From: Kiritimatiellia bacterium
Lineage (GTDB): Bacteria; Verrucomicrobiota; Kiritimatiellia; SLAD01
NCBI GenBank assembly: GCA_007128275.1
Contig: SKXR01000163.1
Location: 1 to 23,290 of the forward strand
Direction: 5' to 3'
DNA length: 23,290 nucleotides
Positions within the stretch are counted from its first letter, which is position 1, and each line of letters begins with the position of its first letter. The notes under the pieces are model-generated. The model was given only the letters and a program-made list of their open reading frames with translations, made no database searches and was not told where the DNA came from. The position numbers were made by a program, and so were the translations under genes. Positions 1-8,035 of the stretch are shown in pieces.

Positions 1-298
1 ACTCGCGCCGCGACGGGCGGTCTTCGACCAGCAAACGAATCAGGAAAAACCACGCCATGGCGACTTGCGCCCAGGCCCAAGACCGATGGATTTCACACAT
101 GAACACCGGCAGGGTCATCAACAGAAACGGCAGACAGGCTGAACGCCGCACCAACAAGATGCCGCCCCACATCCAGAGCGTGGCCATCCATTGCACGACG
201 CGGGACTCGAAAGGAAGGAGCCATTGGCCGAGAATGATCAGGGCGGTCCATCCCCCGTAGACCAGGTAGTCCATCGTTTTGGTGCGTGGCGCGATCAT
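1..298 (-). CDS. Partial membrane protein (N-terminal 99 residues), possibly an O-antigen ligase/polymerase
   Basis: An open minus-strand frame starts at the ATG at 298 and runs off the left edge with no stop. The start lies one base past the dehydratase stop codon (TAG, 300-302), so the two are probably co-transcribed. The product opens MIAPRTKTMDYLVYGGW and contains three or four hydrophobic stretches rich in Trp, Leu and Met, separated by short loops with Arg (for example ESRVVQW and VRRSA). That is the pattern of a polytopic inner-membrane protein. At the end of a Wzx/Wzy-type operon, an O-antigen ligase or second polymerase would be expected, but no diagnostic motif is visible in this fragment. 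An internal ATG at 274 is an alternative start. Confidence 0.65.
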   Translation of the reverse strand, partial: MIAPRTKTMDYLVYGGWTALIILGQWLLPFESRVVQWMATLWMWGGILLVRRSACLPFLLMTLPVFMCEIHRSWAWAQVAMAWFFLIRLLVEDRPSRRE

Positions 299-299
299 G

Positions 300-2222
300 C
301 TACGTTCCGGACGCGATCTCCTCGGCCCCAACGGCTTCTTCCCTATATTCCGGCACGATCTCGCGTAAGACCGCTCGGATGCCCTCCGCTTCATGCCGCA
401 TGGCAACCGCTTCCAATCGGCGCAGGTCGAGGGGCCTATCCTGATTGTCCTCACGGGCGGAGCGGAGACGCTGAATTTTCGGATGCCCGGTTGATTGCAC
501 TTCTTCCCGGGCCATCCATAGTTCTTCCCGCATTTTCTCGCCCGGACGCAATCCCACAACCCGGATCGCGATATCCCGATCCGGTTCCTTGCCGGCCAGC
601 CGTATCAAGTCGCGAGCCATATCAAGAATCCGCACCTGTTTGCCCATATCGAGCACGAAGATCTCGCCGCCCTCGCCCATGCCGCCGGCCTGAAGGATCA
701 ACTGCGCCGCTTCAGGGATGGTCATGAAATAGCGGGTGATGTCCGGATGGGTGACCGTGACCGGTCCGCCGCGGCGGATCTGTTCATGGAAAAGCGGAAT
801 CACCGAACCGGACGACCCCATGACATTCCCGAATCGCACCGCCATGAATTTCGTCTTCGACGCCCCGCGCGACAACAAAATCAATTCCGCCGCCCGTTTA
901 CTGGCGCCCATCACGTTGGTCGGATTGACGGCTTTATCCGTCGAGACGAGGACGAAACGACTCACGCCGCTCTGCTCCGCTTCCTCCATCATGACCTGAC
1001 TACCCCACACGTTGTTGAAGACGGCCTCCCAAGGGCTCTTCTCGAGGATGGGAACATGTTTGCAGGCGGCGGCATGGAAGATGACGGAAGGCTTGTAGGT
1101 CTGCAGCACATGACGCACCAGCGCGCGATCCTGTACCCGGCCCAACACCGGTTCGTAGTCCGTGACACCCAGTTCATGGGTCAATTCCGATTCAACACGA
1201 TACAGGTTGAACTCGCTGGCCTCCAGCAGGATGAGGCAGGCCGGCTCAAAGCGAAGGATCTGGCGACACAATTCGGACCCGATCGATCCGCCCGCGCCGG
1301 TCACGAGGATCACTTTATGGCGGACATACTCCGAGATGCCCTCGGCATCGAGGTCCACTGGAAGCCGTCCCAATAAGTCCTGGTAATCCACCTCGCGCAA
1401 CGACTGGATCGTGACGCGTCCGTCGATGATCTCGTCCATACTCGGCAAGGTCCGGAACGGCACCCCCGCCTGTTCGCACACCTCCACCATGCGCCGCATT
1501 TGATCGCCGTCGGCTGTCGGGATCGCAATGAGCACTTCGTCGACCGCATATTCGGTCAGCACGGTGGACAGGTCATCGATCGGTCCATGTATGGGAATGC
1601 CATGCAGCGTCCGCCCGATTTTTCGCGGGTCATCATCCACAAAACGGGCAATCTCATGGGTCGACGCCATGCGCGAGAGGATATCGCGCGCGAGCGCTTC
1701 GCCCGCATCGCCGGCGCCGATGATGGCGACGCGCGTCAGGGACGCCGAACGGCGCCACGGCAGCCAGGAGGTGCGAATCTCGCCGTCCCGCGCCCGCCGG
1801 GAGAAGCGTATCCGTATGACGACGCGCAATGCGCCGGCAAAAAAGAATGTCAGGATGCCGGTCATCAGGATCACCGAACGCGGGTATTGGCCAAAGCGCT
1901 GCCAGAACACGAGTAGCGCAATGATCAGCATCATACCCAGCATCGTGGCTTGGAAAAGCCGCATGATTTCGCGCAGTCCCGTATAGCGCCACATGCCGCG
2001 ATAACTTCCGAACACGGTAAAGACAAACAGTTGCAGGGGGACCAGGATGGGCAACAACGTTTGAAGTTGCACATAATGGCGGGGCTGCAGCGTCGCATCG
2101 AAACGGATCAGATACGCGACGTACAATGCCAAGGCAAACAAGGCGGCGTCCGCAACCAGCATGAAATAGAAATGCAGATTCGTAAATTGCCGCCAGATCT
2201 TTCTTTTGCCCTGCGGACTCAT
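300..2222 (-). CDS. Membrane-anchored nucleoside-diphosphate-sugar 4,6-dehydratase (WbpM/PglF/CapD family)
   Basis: A 640-residue long-form polysaccharide biosynthesis dehydratase. Four hydrophobic segments lie in roughly residues 20-140. A first nucleotide-binding fold follows (IIGAGDAG, about 167-174), then the catalytic SDR domain with TGAGGSIGSE at about 308-317. The active-site region reads STDKAVNPTNVMGASKR (about 427-443). A Met replaces the usual SDR Tyr ahead of the Lys, which is characteristic of the WbpM/PglF branch that converts UDP-GlcNAc to the 4-keto-6-deoxy sugar. The ATG at 2222 overlaps the stop of the upstream aminotransferase as ATGA, indicating translational coupling. The frame stays open to 2480, but that extension lies inside the aminotransferase gene and has no family resemblance. 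Substrate is inferred from the family. Confidence 0.93.
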   Translation of the reverse strand: MSPQGKRKIWRQFTNLHFYFMLVADAALFALALYVAYLIRFDATLQPRHYVQLQTLLPILVPLQLFVFTVFGSYRGMWRYTGLREIMRLFQATMLGMMLIIALLVFWQRFGQYPRSVILMTGILTFFFAGALRVVIRIRFSRRARDGEIRTSWLPWRRSASLTRVAIIGAGDAGEALARDILSRMASTHEIARFVDDDPRKIGRTLHGIPIHGPIDDLSTVLTEYAVDEVLIAIPTADGDQMRRMVEVCEQAGVPFRTLPSMDEIIDGRVTIQSLREVDYQDLLGRLPVDLDAEGISEYVRHKVILVTGAGGSIGSELCRQILRFEPACLILLEASEFNLYRVESELTHELGVTDYEPVLGRVQDRALVRHVLQTYKPSVIFHAAACKHVPILEKSPWEAVFNNVWGSQVMMEEAEQSGVSRFVLVSTDKAVNPTNVMGASKRAAELILLSRGASKTKFMAVRFGNVMGSSGSVIPLFHEQIRRGGPVTVTHPDITRYFMTIPEAAQLILQAGGMGEGGEIFVLDMGKQVRILDMARDLIRLAGKEPDRDIAIRVVGLRPGEKMREELWMAREEVQSTGHPKIQRLRSAREDNQDRPLDLRRLEAVAMRHEAEGIRAVLREIVPEYREEAVGAEEIASGT

Positions 2223-3400
2223 GTCGCCTCGCTCATGACGTTGCGCAACGCCTCCGCCGTGCGGTGCATGTCCTGTTCCGTCAGTGTCGGATGCACCATG
2301 AACATCAACGAGGTGTCCCCCCATCGGCGCGCCGTCTCGAAAGACGCGGAAGGCGCATATCCGCTCTCCACAAACGCCTGCTCTCGATAGATCTCGGGAC
2401 AAACCCCCGTAAAACACGGGACGCCGCGAGTGATCATTTCCCGCATGATCCGGTCGCGATTCCAATCCGGCTTCAGGCATTTCGGGTCCACACGCACATA
2501 ATATTTGTAATAGGCATGCTGCACATGCGATGGCGGCACCGACACACGCAGCCCGCGCACCGGCGTCAAGTGCTCATCCAGTATCGCGGCGTTCCGACGG
2601 CGATGCGCAGACCAATTCGGCAGTTTGCGTAGTTGGATGCGGCCCAGCGCGGACTGCATTTCCGTCATACGCCAGTTTGTTCCGAATCCGCCATGCACCC
2701 AGCGGAATCCCGGATCGGCCGACGGTTGATGCATCAAGGCGTAATCCTTGCCGTGATCCTTGTAGGACCAGACTCGTTCCCATATCGCATCGTCATCGGT
2801 GAGCAGCATCCCGCCCTCTCCGCCGGTGGTCATGATCTTGTCCTGACAAAAGGACCAGGCAGAGACGTGGCCGAACGAGCCGACCGGTCGGTCGCGATAG
2901 GTCGCACCGTGCGCCTGCGCGCAGTCTTCGATCACTTTGATGTCGTGTTCCCGCGCGAGCGCCATGATCTCGTCCATCTCGCACGGCCACCCGGACAGGT
3001 GCACCACGATGCATGCCTTCGTCGCAGGCGTCAGGGAGGCGCGCACTGTGGCGGCCGTGACGTTCTGAGTATCCGCATCGATATCGGCCACCACCGGGCG
3101 GGCGCCGCGCATGACCACCGCGCTCGCCGTCGCGATAAACGTGCGGCACGGGACGACCACGTCATCGCCCGGGCCGATACCCAGGGCGTAGAGAGCCCCT
3201 TCCAGCGCCACGGTGCCATTGGCCAGCGCCACGGCATGTTTGACACCGCCGTAGGCGGCGAACTCCTGCTCGAACGCACGGCCTTCCGCGCCCGTCCAGT
3301 AATTGACCCGACCGCTGCGCAGAACGGATTCAACGGCGGCGCGCTCGTCGTCGTCAAACGACGGCCAACCCGCGAATCCTTTTTCTTCAACTGCAGTCAT
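2219..3400 (-). CDS. DegT/DnrJ/EryC1/StrS-family sugar aminotransferase
   Basis: A 393-residue PLP-dependent fold-type I aminotransferase of the sugar-modifying family. Family signatures are the NGTVALEGAL phosphate-binding region (about 61-70), VIEDCAQAHGA (about 156-166, with the Asp that contacts the PLP ring nitrogen) and SFCQDKIMTTGGEGGML with the presumed Schiff-base Lys188. Such enzymes transfer an amino group, usually from glutamate, to a keto sugar nucleotide. The 4,6-dehydratase starts within its stop codon (ATGA), so the natural pairing is amination of the 4-keto-6-deoxy product, as PglE does after PglF. The ATG at 3400 was chosen because it lies 11 nt after the upstream gene's stop. 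The open frame reaches 3520 but would then overlap that gene. Regiospecificity cannot be read from sequence. Confidence 0.92.
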   Translation of the reverse strand: MTAVEEKGFAGWPSFDDDERAAVESVLRSGRVNYWTGAEGRAFEQEFAAYGGVKHAVALANGTVALEGALYALGIGPGDDVVVPCRTFIATASAVVMRGARPVVADIDADTQNVTAATVRASLTPATKACIVVHLSGWPCEMDEIMALAREHDIKVIEDCAQAHGATYRDRPVGSFGHVSAWSFCQDKIMTTGGEGGMLLTDDDAIWERVWSYKDHGKDYALMHQPSADPGFRWVHGGFGTNWRMTEMQSALGRIQLRKLPNWSAHRRRNAAILDEHLTPVRGLRVSVPPSHVQHAYYKYYVRVDPKCLKPDWNRDRIMREMITRGVPCFTGVCPEIYREQAFVESGYAPSASFETARRWGDTSLMFMVHPTLTEQDMHRTAEALRNVMSEAT

Positions 3401-3411
3401 GGTGCATCCCG

Positions 3412-5451
3412 TTAAGTCCTGGCCGGCATTTCCGCGGCGAGCCATTCCACAAGGCCGTCCATCGCCGCCGGCAACGTTATCGCAGGTTGCCATCCCGAAT
3501 GCGATCGAAAGAGTGCGCAATCCATGCCAAACCGCATGGGCGGTGTATCCGCGGGTTGCACGTCCACGGAAGCCCCCGCGCCGCCCGCGCGGCGAGCCGC
3601 GGCCACCGCCTCTTCGGCAAGGCGAATGATCGATACGGGATCGCCGCCCCCGACGTTATACACGGGCGCCCAAACGACCTGCGGCATGTCGAGCAGTGCC
3701 GTCAACGCGCGGACCGCATCGTGTATATGCACCAGATCGAACACTTGGCCGCCACCGCTGATTTTCAGCTCCGCTCCTTGCGCCGCTTCCCGCGCGAATT
3801 TGTGCGGCAATTCGGACCAACGCAATCCATCCGCCGCGCCGTAGAGACGAGCCAGACGGATCGACGTGGATCGCGACGCGCGGCTGACATGGCTGAGCAG
3901 GGACACCAACTGTTCACCCGCGCATTTATCCATCGCATAGGTGTTGGCGGGGTCGGGCGACAACGATTCCGGCCACGGAGGCGGTCGTGAAACGCCATAC
4001 ACGCTCTGGCTGGACAAATACACGAACCGGGGCAAATGCACCTGTGCCGCCGCCTGCACCAATTGTCGAGTCAATGTCATACTGGACGCATGCCCCGCGC
4101 CGTTCTTCATGTCTCGTTCCGCCGCCAAATGATACACCATGTCCACATCGGCAAAGCGCGCATCCGCGAGATCCAGATCGCCCATCGCCCACAGTTGCAA
4201 TCGCTCATCCGGTTCCGGCCAAATGGCGAGCGCCCGGTCCATTGAGCGCACCATTCCATACACACGATCCACCGATTCCCTTTCGAGCAAAGCGTGGATG
4301 AGATGGCGTCCGAGCCACCCCGTGGCGCCGGTCACCAAAATACGGAGCCCCTGTTCGTCGCGCCACTCGGGAACCTGCTGCCGGGCAACCGCCTTCAACG
4401 CTGGATGTTCCCACGTGGATACGACGCGTTCCGCTACTTGCCGAAGCCCCAGTCGACGCGTGTTGACCATCAACCGCTTACCGGCAACGGGTTGATCGGT
4501 GAAACTGCGAATGGCGACGTCCACCTCGTTGAAGCCAAACAGGGCGCGCAGGCCCGTGATTCCCGTGAAGCGGCCGTTCATTTCGAAGAAGCGCGGGCCG
4601 TCCTCCGTCATGCGCCCTTGGAAATTGACCGGGCCACGCATTCCCTTCTCTTGCAAATACGGGACCAACGGCGAGAGGACCTCCCAGTAGGGCGCATCAT
4701 CAATCGGGATGATCTCAATGGGCACCCCGTCCTTGAGCCGATTGCGCGTCGCCATGCGCCCTTGAATTTCGCCGTCCTTGGAGACCAACCATTGATAGGA
4801 GATTTCGGCCACTTGGATCAGGCGACTCTGCTCCAAGGCCGCACGGATGGCGGAGGAGGAAGGATCATCCCCTCGCGGCATGGCATACGGTTGCACGACA
4901 AAGTCCGCGGATATGCTCGCCAATTCGTCCGTGGACTTGACAATTCGAACCCCCGCGGACGCCGACCCGCCGGCGGGCTTGGCAATCAACGGGAAATGGA
5001 TCAAGCCCGCCTGAATCGCTTCGACCGCTTCCTCGGGGGTAAATCCGGTAAGGATATGCGTGCAGAATTCGTTCAGCGTTCTTCCCCACACACGTTTATC
5101 GCGGGACAACCGGATGAAGTCCACTCCCCCGACCAGTACACGCACGCCCTGCTCTTCGAAGCGAGGCGCGTGTTCGGCCAGAATCGGCAAGTCCAGATCC
5201 AAGCCGGGAATCAACAGCTCCACCCGGTCTTCCACACAGCGCGCCAATAATTGCTCCGGATAGTCGGGGACAGTGGAAAGCGGAACGCGGCAATGTTCAT
5301 GGCAATCGTACGCGCCGTAGGCCAGTGCGCTCGTGTCGTATCCGACCAGATGCAAAGGGAGCGAAGACAGTCGGCAGGAATGGACAATGGATTGTCCGAT
5401 GCCGCTGCCGACCGCCGTAATCCCGACCCGTATGGTATGGCCCGATTTCAT
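3412..5451 (-). CDS. ATP-grasp / NAD-dependent epimerase (SDR) fusion protein
   Basis: A 679-residue two-domain protein. The N-terminal part (about 1-330) looks like a carbamoyl-phosphate-synthase-like ATP-grasp enzyme. It has a pre-ATP-grasp Rossmann-like segment (VGITAVGSGIGQSIV), the ATP-binding loop AKPAGGSASAGV (about 157-168) and the metal-binding EMNGRFTG (about 290-297, corresponding to the family ExNxR). The C-terminal part (about 370-679) is an extended SDR with TGATGWLG (374-381), YLSSQSVYG (about 478-486) and the catalytic YAMDK (505-509). ATP-grasp enzymes join a carboxylate to an amine or thiol through an acyl-phosphate; the SDR would oxidise, reduce or epimerise a sugar nucleotide. 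It lies just before the aminotransferase, so it may attach an acyl or amino-acid group to an amino sugar (inference). The ATG at 5451 is preferred over a TTG six codons upstream. Confidence 0.85.
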   Translation of the reverse strand: MKSGHTIRVGITAVGSGIGQSIVHSCRLSSLPLHLVGYDTSALAYGAYDCHEHCRVPLSTVPDYPEQLLARCVEDRVELLIPGLDLDLPILAEHAPRFEEQGVRVLVGGVDFIRLSRDKRVWGRTLNEFCTHILTGFTPEEAVEAIQAGLIHFPLIAKPAGGSASAGVRIVKSTDELASISADFVVQPYAMPRGDDPSSSAIRAALEQSRLIQVAEISYQWLVSKDGEIQGRMATRNRLKDGVPIEIIPIDDAPYWEVLSPLVPYLQEKGMRGPVNFQGRMTEDGPRFFEMNGRFTGITGLRALFGFNEVDVAIRSFTDQPVAGKRLMVNTRRLGLRQVAERVVSTWEHPALKAVARQQVPEWRDEQGLRILVTGATGWLGRHLIHALLERESVDRVYGMVRSMDRALAIWPEPDERLQLWAMGDLDLADARFADVDMVYHLAAERDMKNGAGHASSMTLTRQLVQAAAQVHLPRFVYLSSQSVYGVSRPPPWPESLSPDPANTYAMDKCAGEQLVSLLSHVSRASRSTSIRLARLYGAADGLRWSELPHKFAREAAQGAELKISGGGQVFDLVHIHDAVRALTALLDMPQVVWAPVYNVGGGDPVSIIRLAEEAVAAARRAGGAGASVDVQPADTPPMRFGMDCALFRSHSGWQPAITLPAAMDGLVEWLAAEMPART

Positions 5452-5477
5452 AATGGTTACCCGATACAACGGGGGAC

Positions 5478-5506
5478 ATGATGACGAGGGCGGACCGTTA
5501 AATCAA
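5478..5506 (-). promoter_or_regulatory. Weak sigma70-like promoter ahead of the ATP-grasp/SDR gene
   Basis: On the minus strand, TTGATT (5506-5501) and CATCAT (5483-5478) are 17 bases apart. Each matches four of six consensus positions. They sit in the only appreciable gap (70 bp) of the left-hand block, about 27 bp before the ATG at 5451. This could give the sugar-nucleotide genes their own promoter. The match is weak and may be chance. Confidence 0.2.
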
Positions 5507-5521
5507 TGCTGATTCCTGCGT

Positions 5522-6307
5522 CTATTTCATGGGCGGCACTTCGCCGGGCTCCCGAAGGCTGTATCCGAATGACAGGGACCGTCTCTCAAGATCAGCCTCC
5601 TTGGCGGACCAGCCCCGAAGGAGGCCGACCCCCCGCTGCCACGCGCTTTCCCGGTCGGCTGCCCACTTCGCAAAATACCGGTCGTTCATGCGAGGGTCGA
5701 CCGCATCGCTGAAATCGAATGGGGCCGCGCCCATCCAGTCCAGCACGCCTCGTACCTGCGTGCGTGGGTCCATCACGAATTCTTCGTAGCGAATCACTCG
5801 CACACGCTGCAAGAACGGCCGGTCGGCCTCGAATCGTTCATAACAAAGCAGGCTGTGCTCGATAAGGGATGTGATACTCGTCTTACACCATTTCCGCGTG
5901 GCGTACGCAACGGCGACGGGGTGACGAAGCAGGATAATGAAATGCGCGGACGGGAAGAGGTGCTGTAGGAATCGGGTACGTACGAGGTTGGGCGGCGATT
6001 TTTCCAATAGGTACTGTTTCTCAAGGTTCCAGTATGGACGCCATTCCTCGAACAGTTTTTCGGCGTTGGCGGGCGTGGCAAGCGGATGGGTCTCGTCCAT
6101 GAACGAGGCCGGATCGAATCCGAATCGACCCGGCCCGCCGAATTCGTTGGCGGGCGGATAGACCGTTTGCAGATGCTGCCCCTCGTCGCGCTTCACCCCG
6201 GTCGCCTCGAACCCGCTGATCGCCGGATGCGCCCGCAGAATTTTGTGCAATAGCGTCGTCCCGCTTCGGTGCATGCCACCGATGAAAATCAGGCTGTGTC
6301 GTTTCAT
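5522..6307 (-). CDS. Sulfotransferase family protein (Sulfotransfer_3-like)
   Basis: A 261-residue protein with the 5'-phosphosulfate-binding loop GGMHRSGTTLLH at residues 10-21, directly after a short N-terminal beta strand, as usual for PAPS-dependent sulfotransferases. The 3'-phosphate-binding region is LLRHPVAVAYATRKW (about 126-140). The conserved Arg (128) is present, but Ala occupies the position where the other three sulfotransferases here have Ser; Thr137 is next to it. There is no signal peptide or membrane segment, so it should act in the cytoplasm, probably on lipid-linked oligosaccharide or a precursor. It begins 10 nt after the stop of the preceding sulfotransferase, with AGGGTGAGA about 7 nt before the ATG. 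The acceptor sugar is unknown. Confidence 0.87.
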   Translation of the reverse strand: MKRHSLIFIGGMHRSGTTLLHKILRAHPAISGFEATGVKRDEGQHLQTVYPPANEFGGPGRFGFDPASFMDETHPLATPANAEKLFEEWRPYWNLEKQYLLEKSPPNLVRTRFLQHLFPSAHFIILLRHPVAVAYATRKWCKTSITSLIEHSLLCYERFEADRPFLQRVRVIRYEEFVMDPRTQVRGVLDWMGAAPFDFSDAVDPRMNDRYFAKWAADRESAWQRGVGLLRGWSAKEADLERRSLSFGYSLREPGEVPPMK

Positions 6308-6317
6308 GATACGCGTC

Positions 6318-7082
6318 TCACCCTGATTTCACCCTTTCAGACACACGCGTGTCAAGCAGCGCATGGCAGAGTCGAATGAACGCGTAATCGTCCCGGTACC
6401 ATTCTTGCAAATTCTGCACGGCTTGTTCATCCAAGCGTCTGTCCAGACCGGCTGGATTCCGGTGCGCGATCACCTCGTCGGAGGGTAAGCGCGCCTCGTC
6501 CGGTAGGCCCAGAATCTTCTTCAGTCGATCCATGTCCAAGTCCAACGTCTCCTGAAAGCCGACGAACAGGATATCCTCCCACCGCGACGTGAAGTACGCC
6601 TCATCCTCAAACCAATCGCTACAGGTCGAGCAAACGTGTTTGATGGCGCGCATGGCCTGCCGCGCCTGATCCCGTCGCTCCGTGTTCCCGGATGAAAGCG
6701 CAAGCCCCAACTCATTGGGGGTCTCAAATCGAGAAAAGGCGAGCGCCTCTTCGTCGCTCCATGGAGCGAAGTGGCGGGGCCGCCCCTGTCTTTTCCGGCT
6801 GTAAAAACCGCTGACAAACCGGCTCACCGGATCCCGCAGAAAGAAGACGGCTTTCTCGCCGATCGGCACGTCCCGCAAACAAAACGAGTGGGGTTGCGGA
6901 ATGATCGCGTAGCGTTCGGTGACTGGATATCGGCTCAACAACGCCTTGACGGCGCTGCCTCCGGTTTTTCCCATATGCATGACATGGACGACCTCCCGGC
7001 CACGCCATTTATGGGGCAGGATCTCTGCGCGTTGCCTCAGCCGGGTCCAAGCACTATGAATCTTGTAAATAGTTGGTCTCAT
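6318..7082 (-). CDS. Sulfotransferase, carbohydrate (Sulfotransfer_2-like) type
   Basis: A 254-residue protein whose PAPS loop is HMGKTGGSAV (about 36-45) rather than the RSGTT form of its neighbours. The 3'-phosphate-binding motif is FLRDPVSRFVSGFYSRKR (about 81-98), with Arg83 and Ser91 correctly spaced. The K-T-G-G-S loop and the RDPVxRxxSxFY signature are typical of the carbohydrate sulfotransferase group that includes heparan-sulfate 2-O-type enzymes. There are four Cys, including a CSTC cluster, and no export signal. It heads the minus-strand run of two sulfotransferases. The 89-bp divergent gap to the plus-strand sulfotransferase should contain its promoter, but no convincing boxes or Shine-Dalgarno site were found. 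Confidence 0.85.
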   Translation of the reverse strand: MRPTIYKIHSAWTRLRQRAEILPHKWRGREVVHVMHMGKTGGSAVKALLSRYPVTERYAIIPQPHSFCLRDVPIGEKAVFFLRDPVSRFVSGFYSRKRQGRPRHFAPWSDEEALAFSRFETPNELGLALSSGNTERRDQARQAMRAIKHVCSTCSDWFEDEAYFTSRWEDILFVGFQETLDLDMDRLKKILGLPDEARLPSDEVIAHRNPAGLDRRLDEQAVQNLQEWYRDDYAFIRLCHALLDTRVSERVKSG

Positions 7083-7137
7083 GGCCGGCCTAAAGCCCTT
7101 TTCAACAGGCCCACAACGGCCGACATGAAAAGAGACC

Positions 7138-7171
7138 TTTACTTGACTCGTATCCGTTCTATTCTTGGCAC
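7138..7171 (+). promoter_or_regulatory. Possible leaderless promoter for the plus-strand sulfotransferase
   Basis: TTTACT (7138-7143), a 16-base spacer and TATTCT (7160-7165) end exactly 6 bases before the ATG at 7172. There is no Shine-Dalgarno sequence before that ATG. The distance would place the transcription start at or next to the A of the start codon. The same 6-base arrangement occurs before the gene at 19651. Both boxes match only four of six consensus positions. Confidence 0.3.
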
Positions 7172-8035
7172 ATGCATACGGTGGATGTCATCTATATTCT
7201 CTCATCCGGACACAGCGGGAGTACCCTGCTCGATCTCCTGCTCGGCTCGCACAGTGAAATTGAAGGCGTGGGCGAAATCCGCAGTCTGGCGAGCTATTTC
7301 GACCCTGACAGCACGCGCCCCTTGGATAAGCAGGACTGCACCTGCGGACGGCTTGTTCGTGAATGTCCCTATTGGGCGCAGGTACGCGGCGCGGTGGCCA
7401 AACGTATCGGGACCAAATCCGTGGCGCTGAACCCGGCCGATCCCAACGCCTTTACACGGGAGAATCATGCCCTGTTTGAAGCCATTCTGGAAGTGTCCGG
7501 CAAGCGGATCATCTGTGACAGTTCGAAACACTATCGCCGGCTTGCGCCCATGCTTCACTCGCCGCAGTATCGCATACACGCCATCCACTTACTGCGTGAC
7601 GGGCGCGCGGTAGCCAACAGCCTGAAAAAACGGAATCGGCGCTTTCTGCACAGCGTATGGATCTGGCAATACAATCTGCTCCGTGCCCTCCTTCTCGCGC
7701 GACTACAACGTCGGGTGGACTTTCAGGTAACACGCGTCCGATACGAGGATCTGGCCTTGCAACCGGAGGCCGTGTTGCGCCGTATTCTCAAGAAGCACGC
7801 TTTGAATTTCGAGCCGGATCAACTGGCCTTTTCCGACGGCGAGCATCACAACCTGTCGGGCAACCGCATGCGCATGGAAAAGGGCCAGACCATCCAGTTC
7901 GACACCAAGTACTTGGACAACTTATCGCGCTTCGAATGGATCGCCGGCACCCTCCTGTGCGCCCCGGCTCTCCTATACTTCGGATACCCGTTACGGCGCG
8001 GCGCCATCGCGGATCAGTCGCGCGGTGTGCCCTGA
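7172..8035 (+). CDS. Sulfotransferase family protein (bacterial type with Cys motif)
   Basis: A 287-residue protein. The PAPS 5'-phosphosulfate loop GHSGSTLLDLLL spans about residues 13-24. The 3'-phosphate motif LLRDGRAVANSLKKR is at about 140-154, with Arg142 and Ser150 in canonical spacing. Between them, CTCGRLVRECPYW (about 57-69) is a Cys-rich insert found in some bacterial sulfotransferases, perhaps structural. The C-terminal region is hydrophobic (about 250-272, IAGTLLCAPALLYFGY) and could sit in or on the membrane, close to lipid-linked acceptor. It is transcribed opposite to its neighbours, and its last 22 bases overlap the 3' end of the phosphoglycosyl transferase gene. No Shine-Dalgarno site precedes the ATG. 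Confidence 0.86.
   Translation: MHTVDVIYILSSGHSGSTLLDLLLGSHSEIEGVGEIRSLASYFDPDSTRPLDKQDCTCGRLVRECPYWAQVRGAVAKRIGTKSVALNPADPNAFTRENHALFEAILEVSGKRIICDSSKHYRRLAPMLHSPQYRIHAIHLLRDGRAVANSLKKRNRRFLHSVWIWQYNLLRALLLARLQRRVDFQVTRVRYEDLALQPEAVLRRILKKHALNFEPDQLAFSDGEHHNLSGNRMRMEKGQTIQFDTKYLDNLSRFEWIAGTLLCAPALLYFGYPLRRGAIADQSRGVP

Noticed and set aside
2223..2480. N-terminal extension of the 4,6-dehydratase frame
   Set aside because: It lies inside the aminotransferase gene; the extension is unlike the family, and the ATGA overlap at 2219-2222 gives a better start.
4294..5250. 318-codon plus-strand open frame
   Set aside because: It is wholly antisense to the ATP-grasp/SDR gene, its translation is Arg/Pro/Gln-rich with no recognisable motif, and long antisense frames are common at this GC content.
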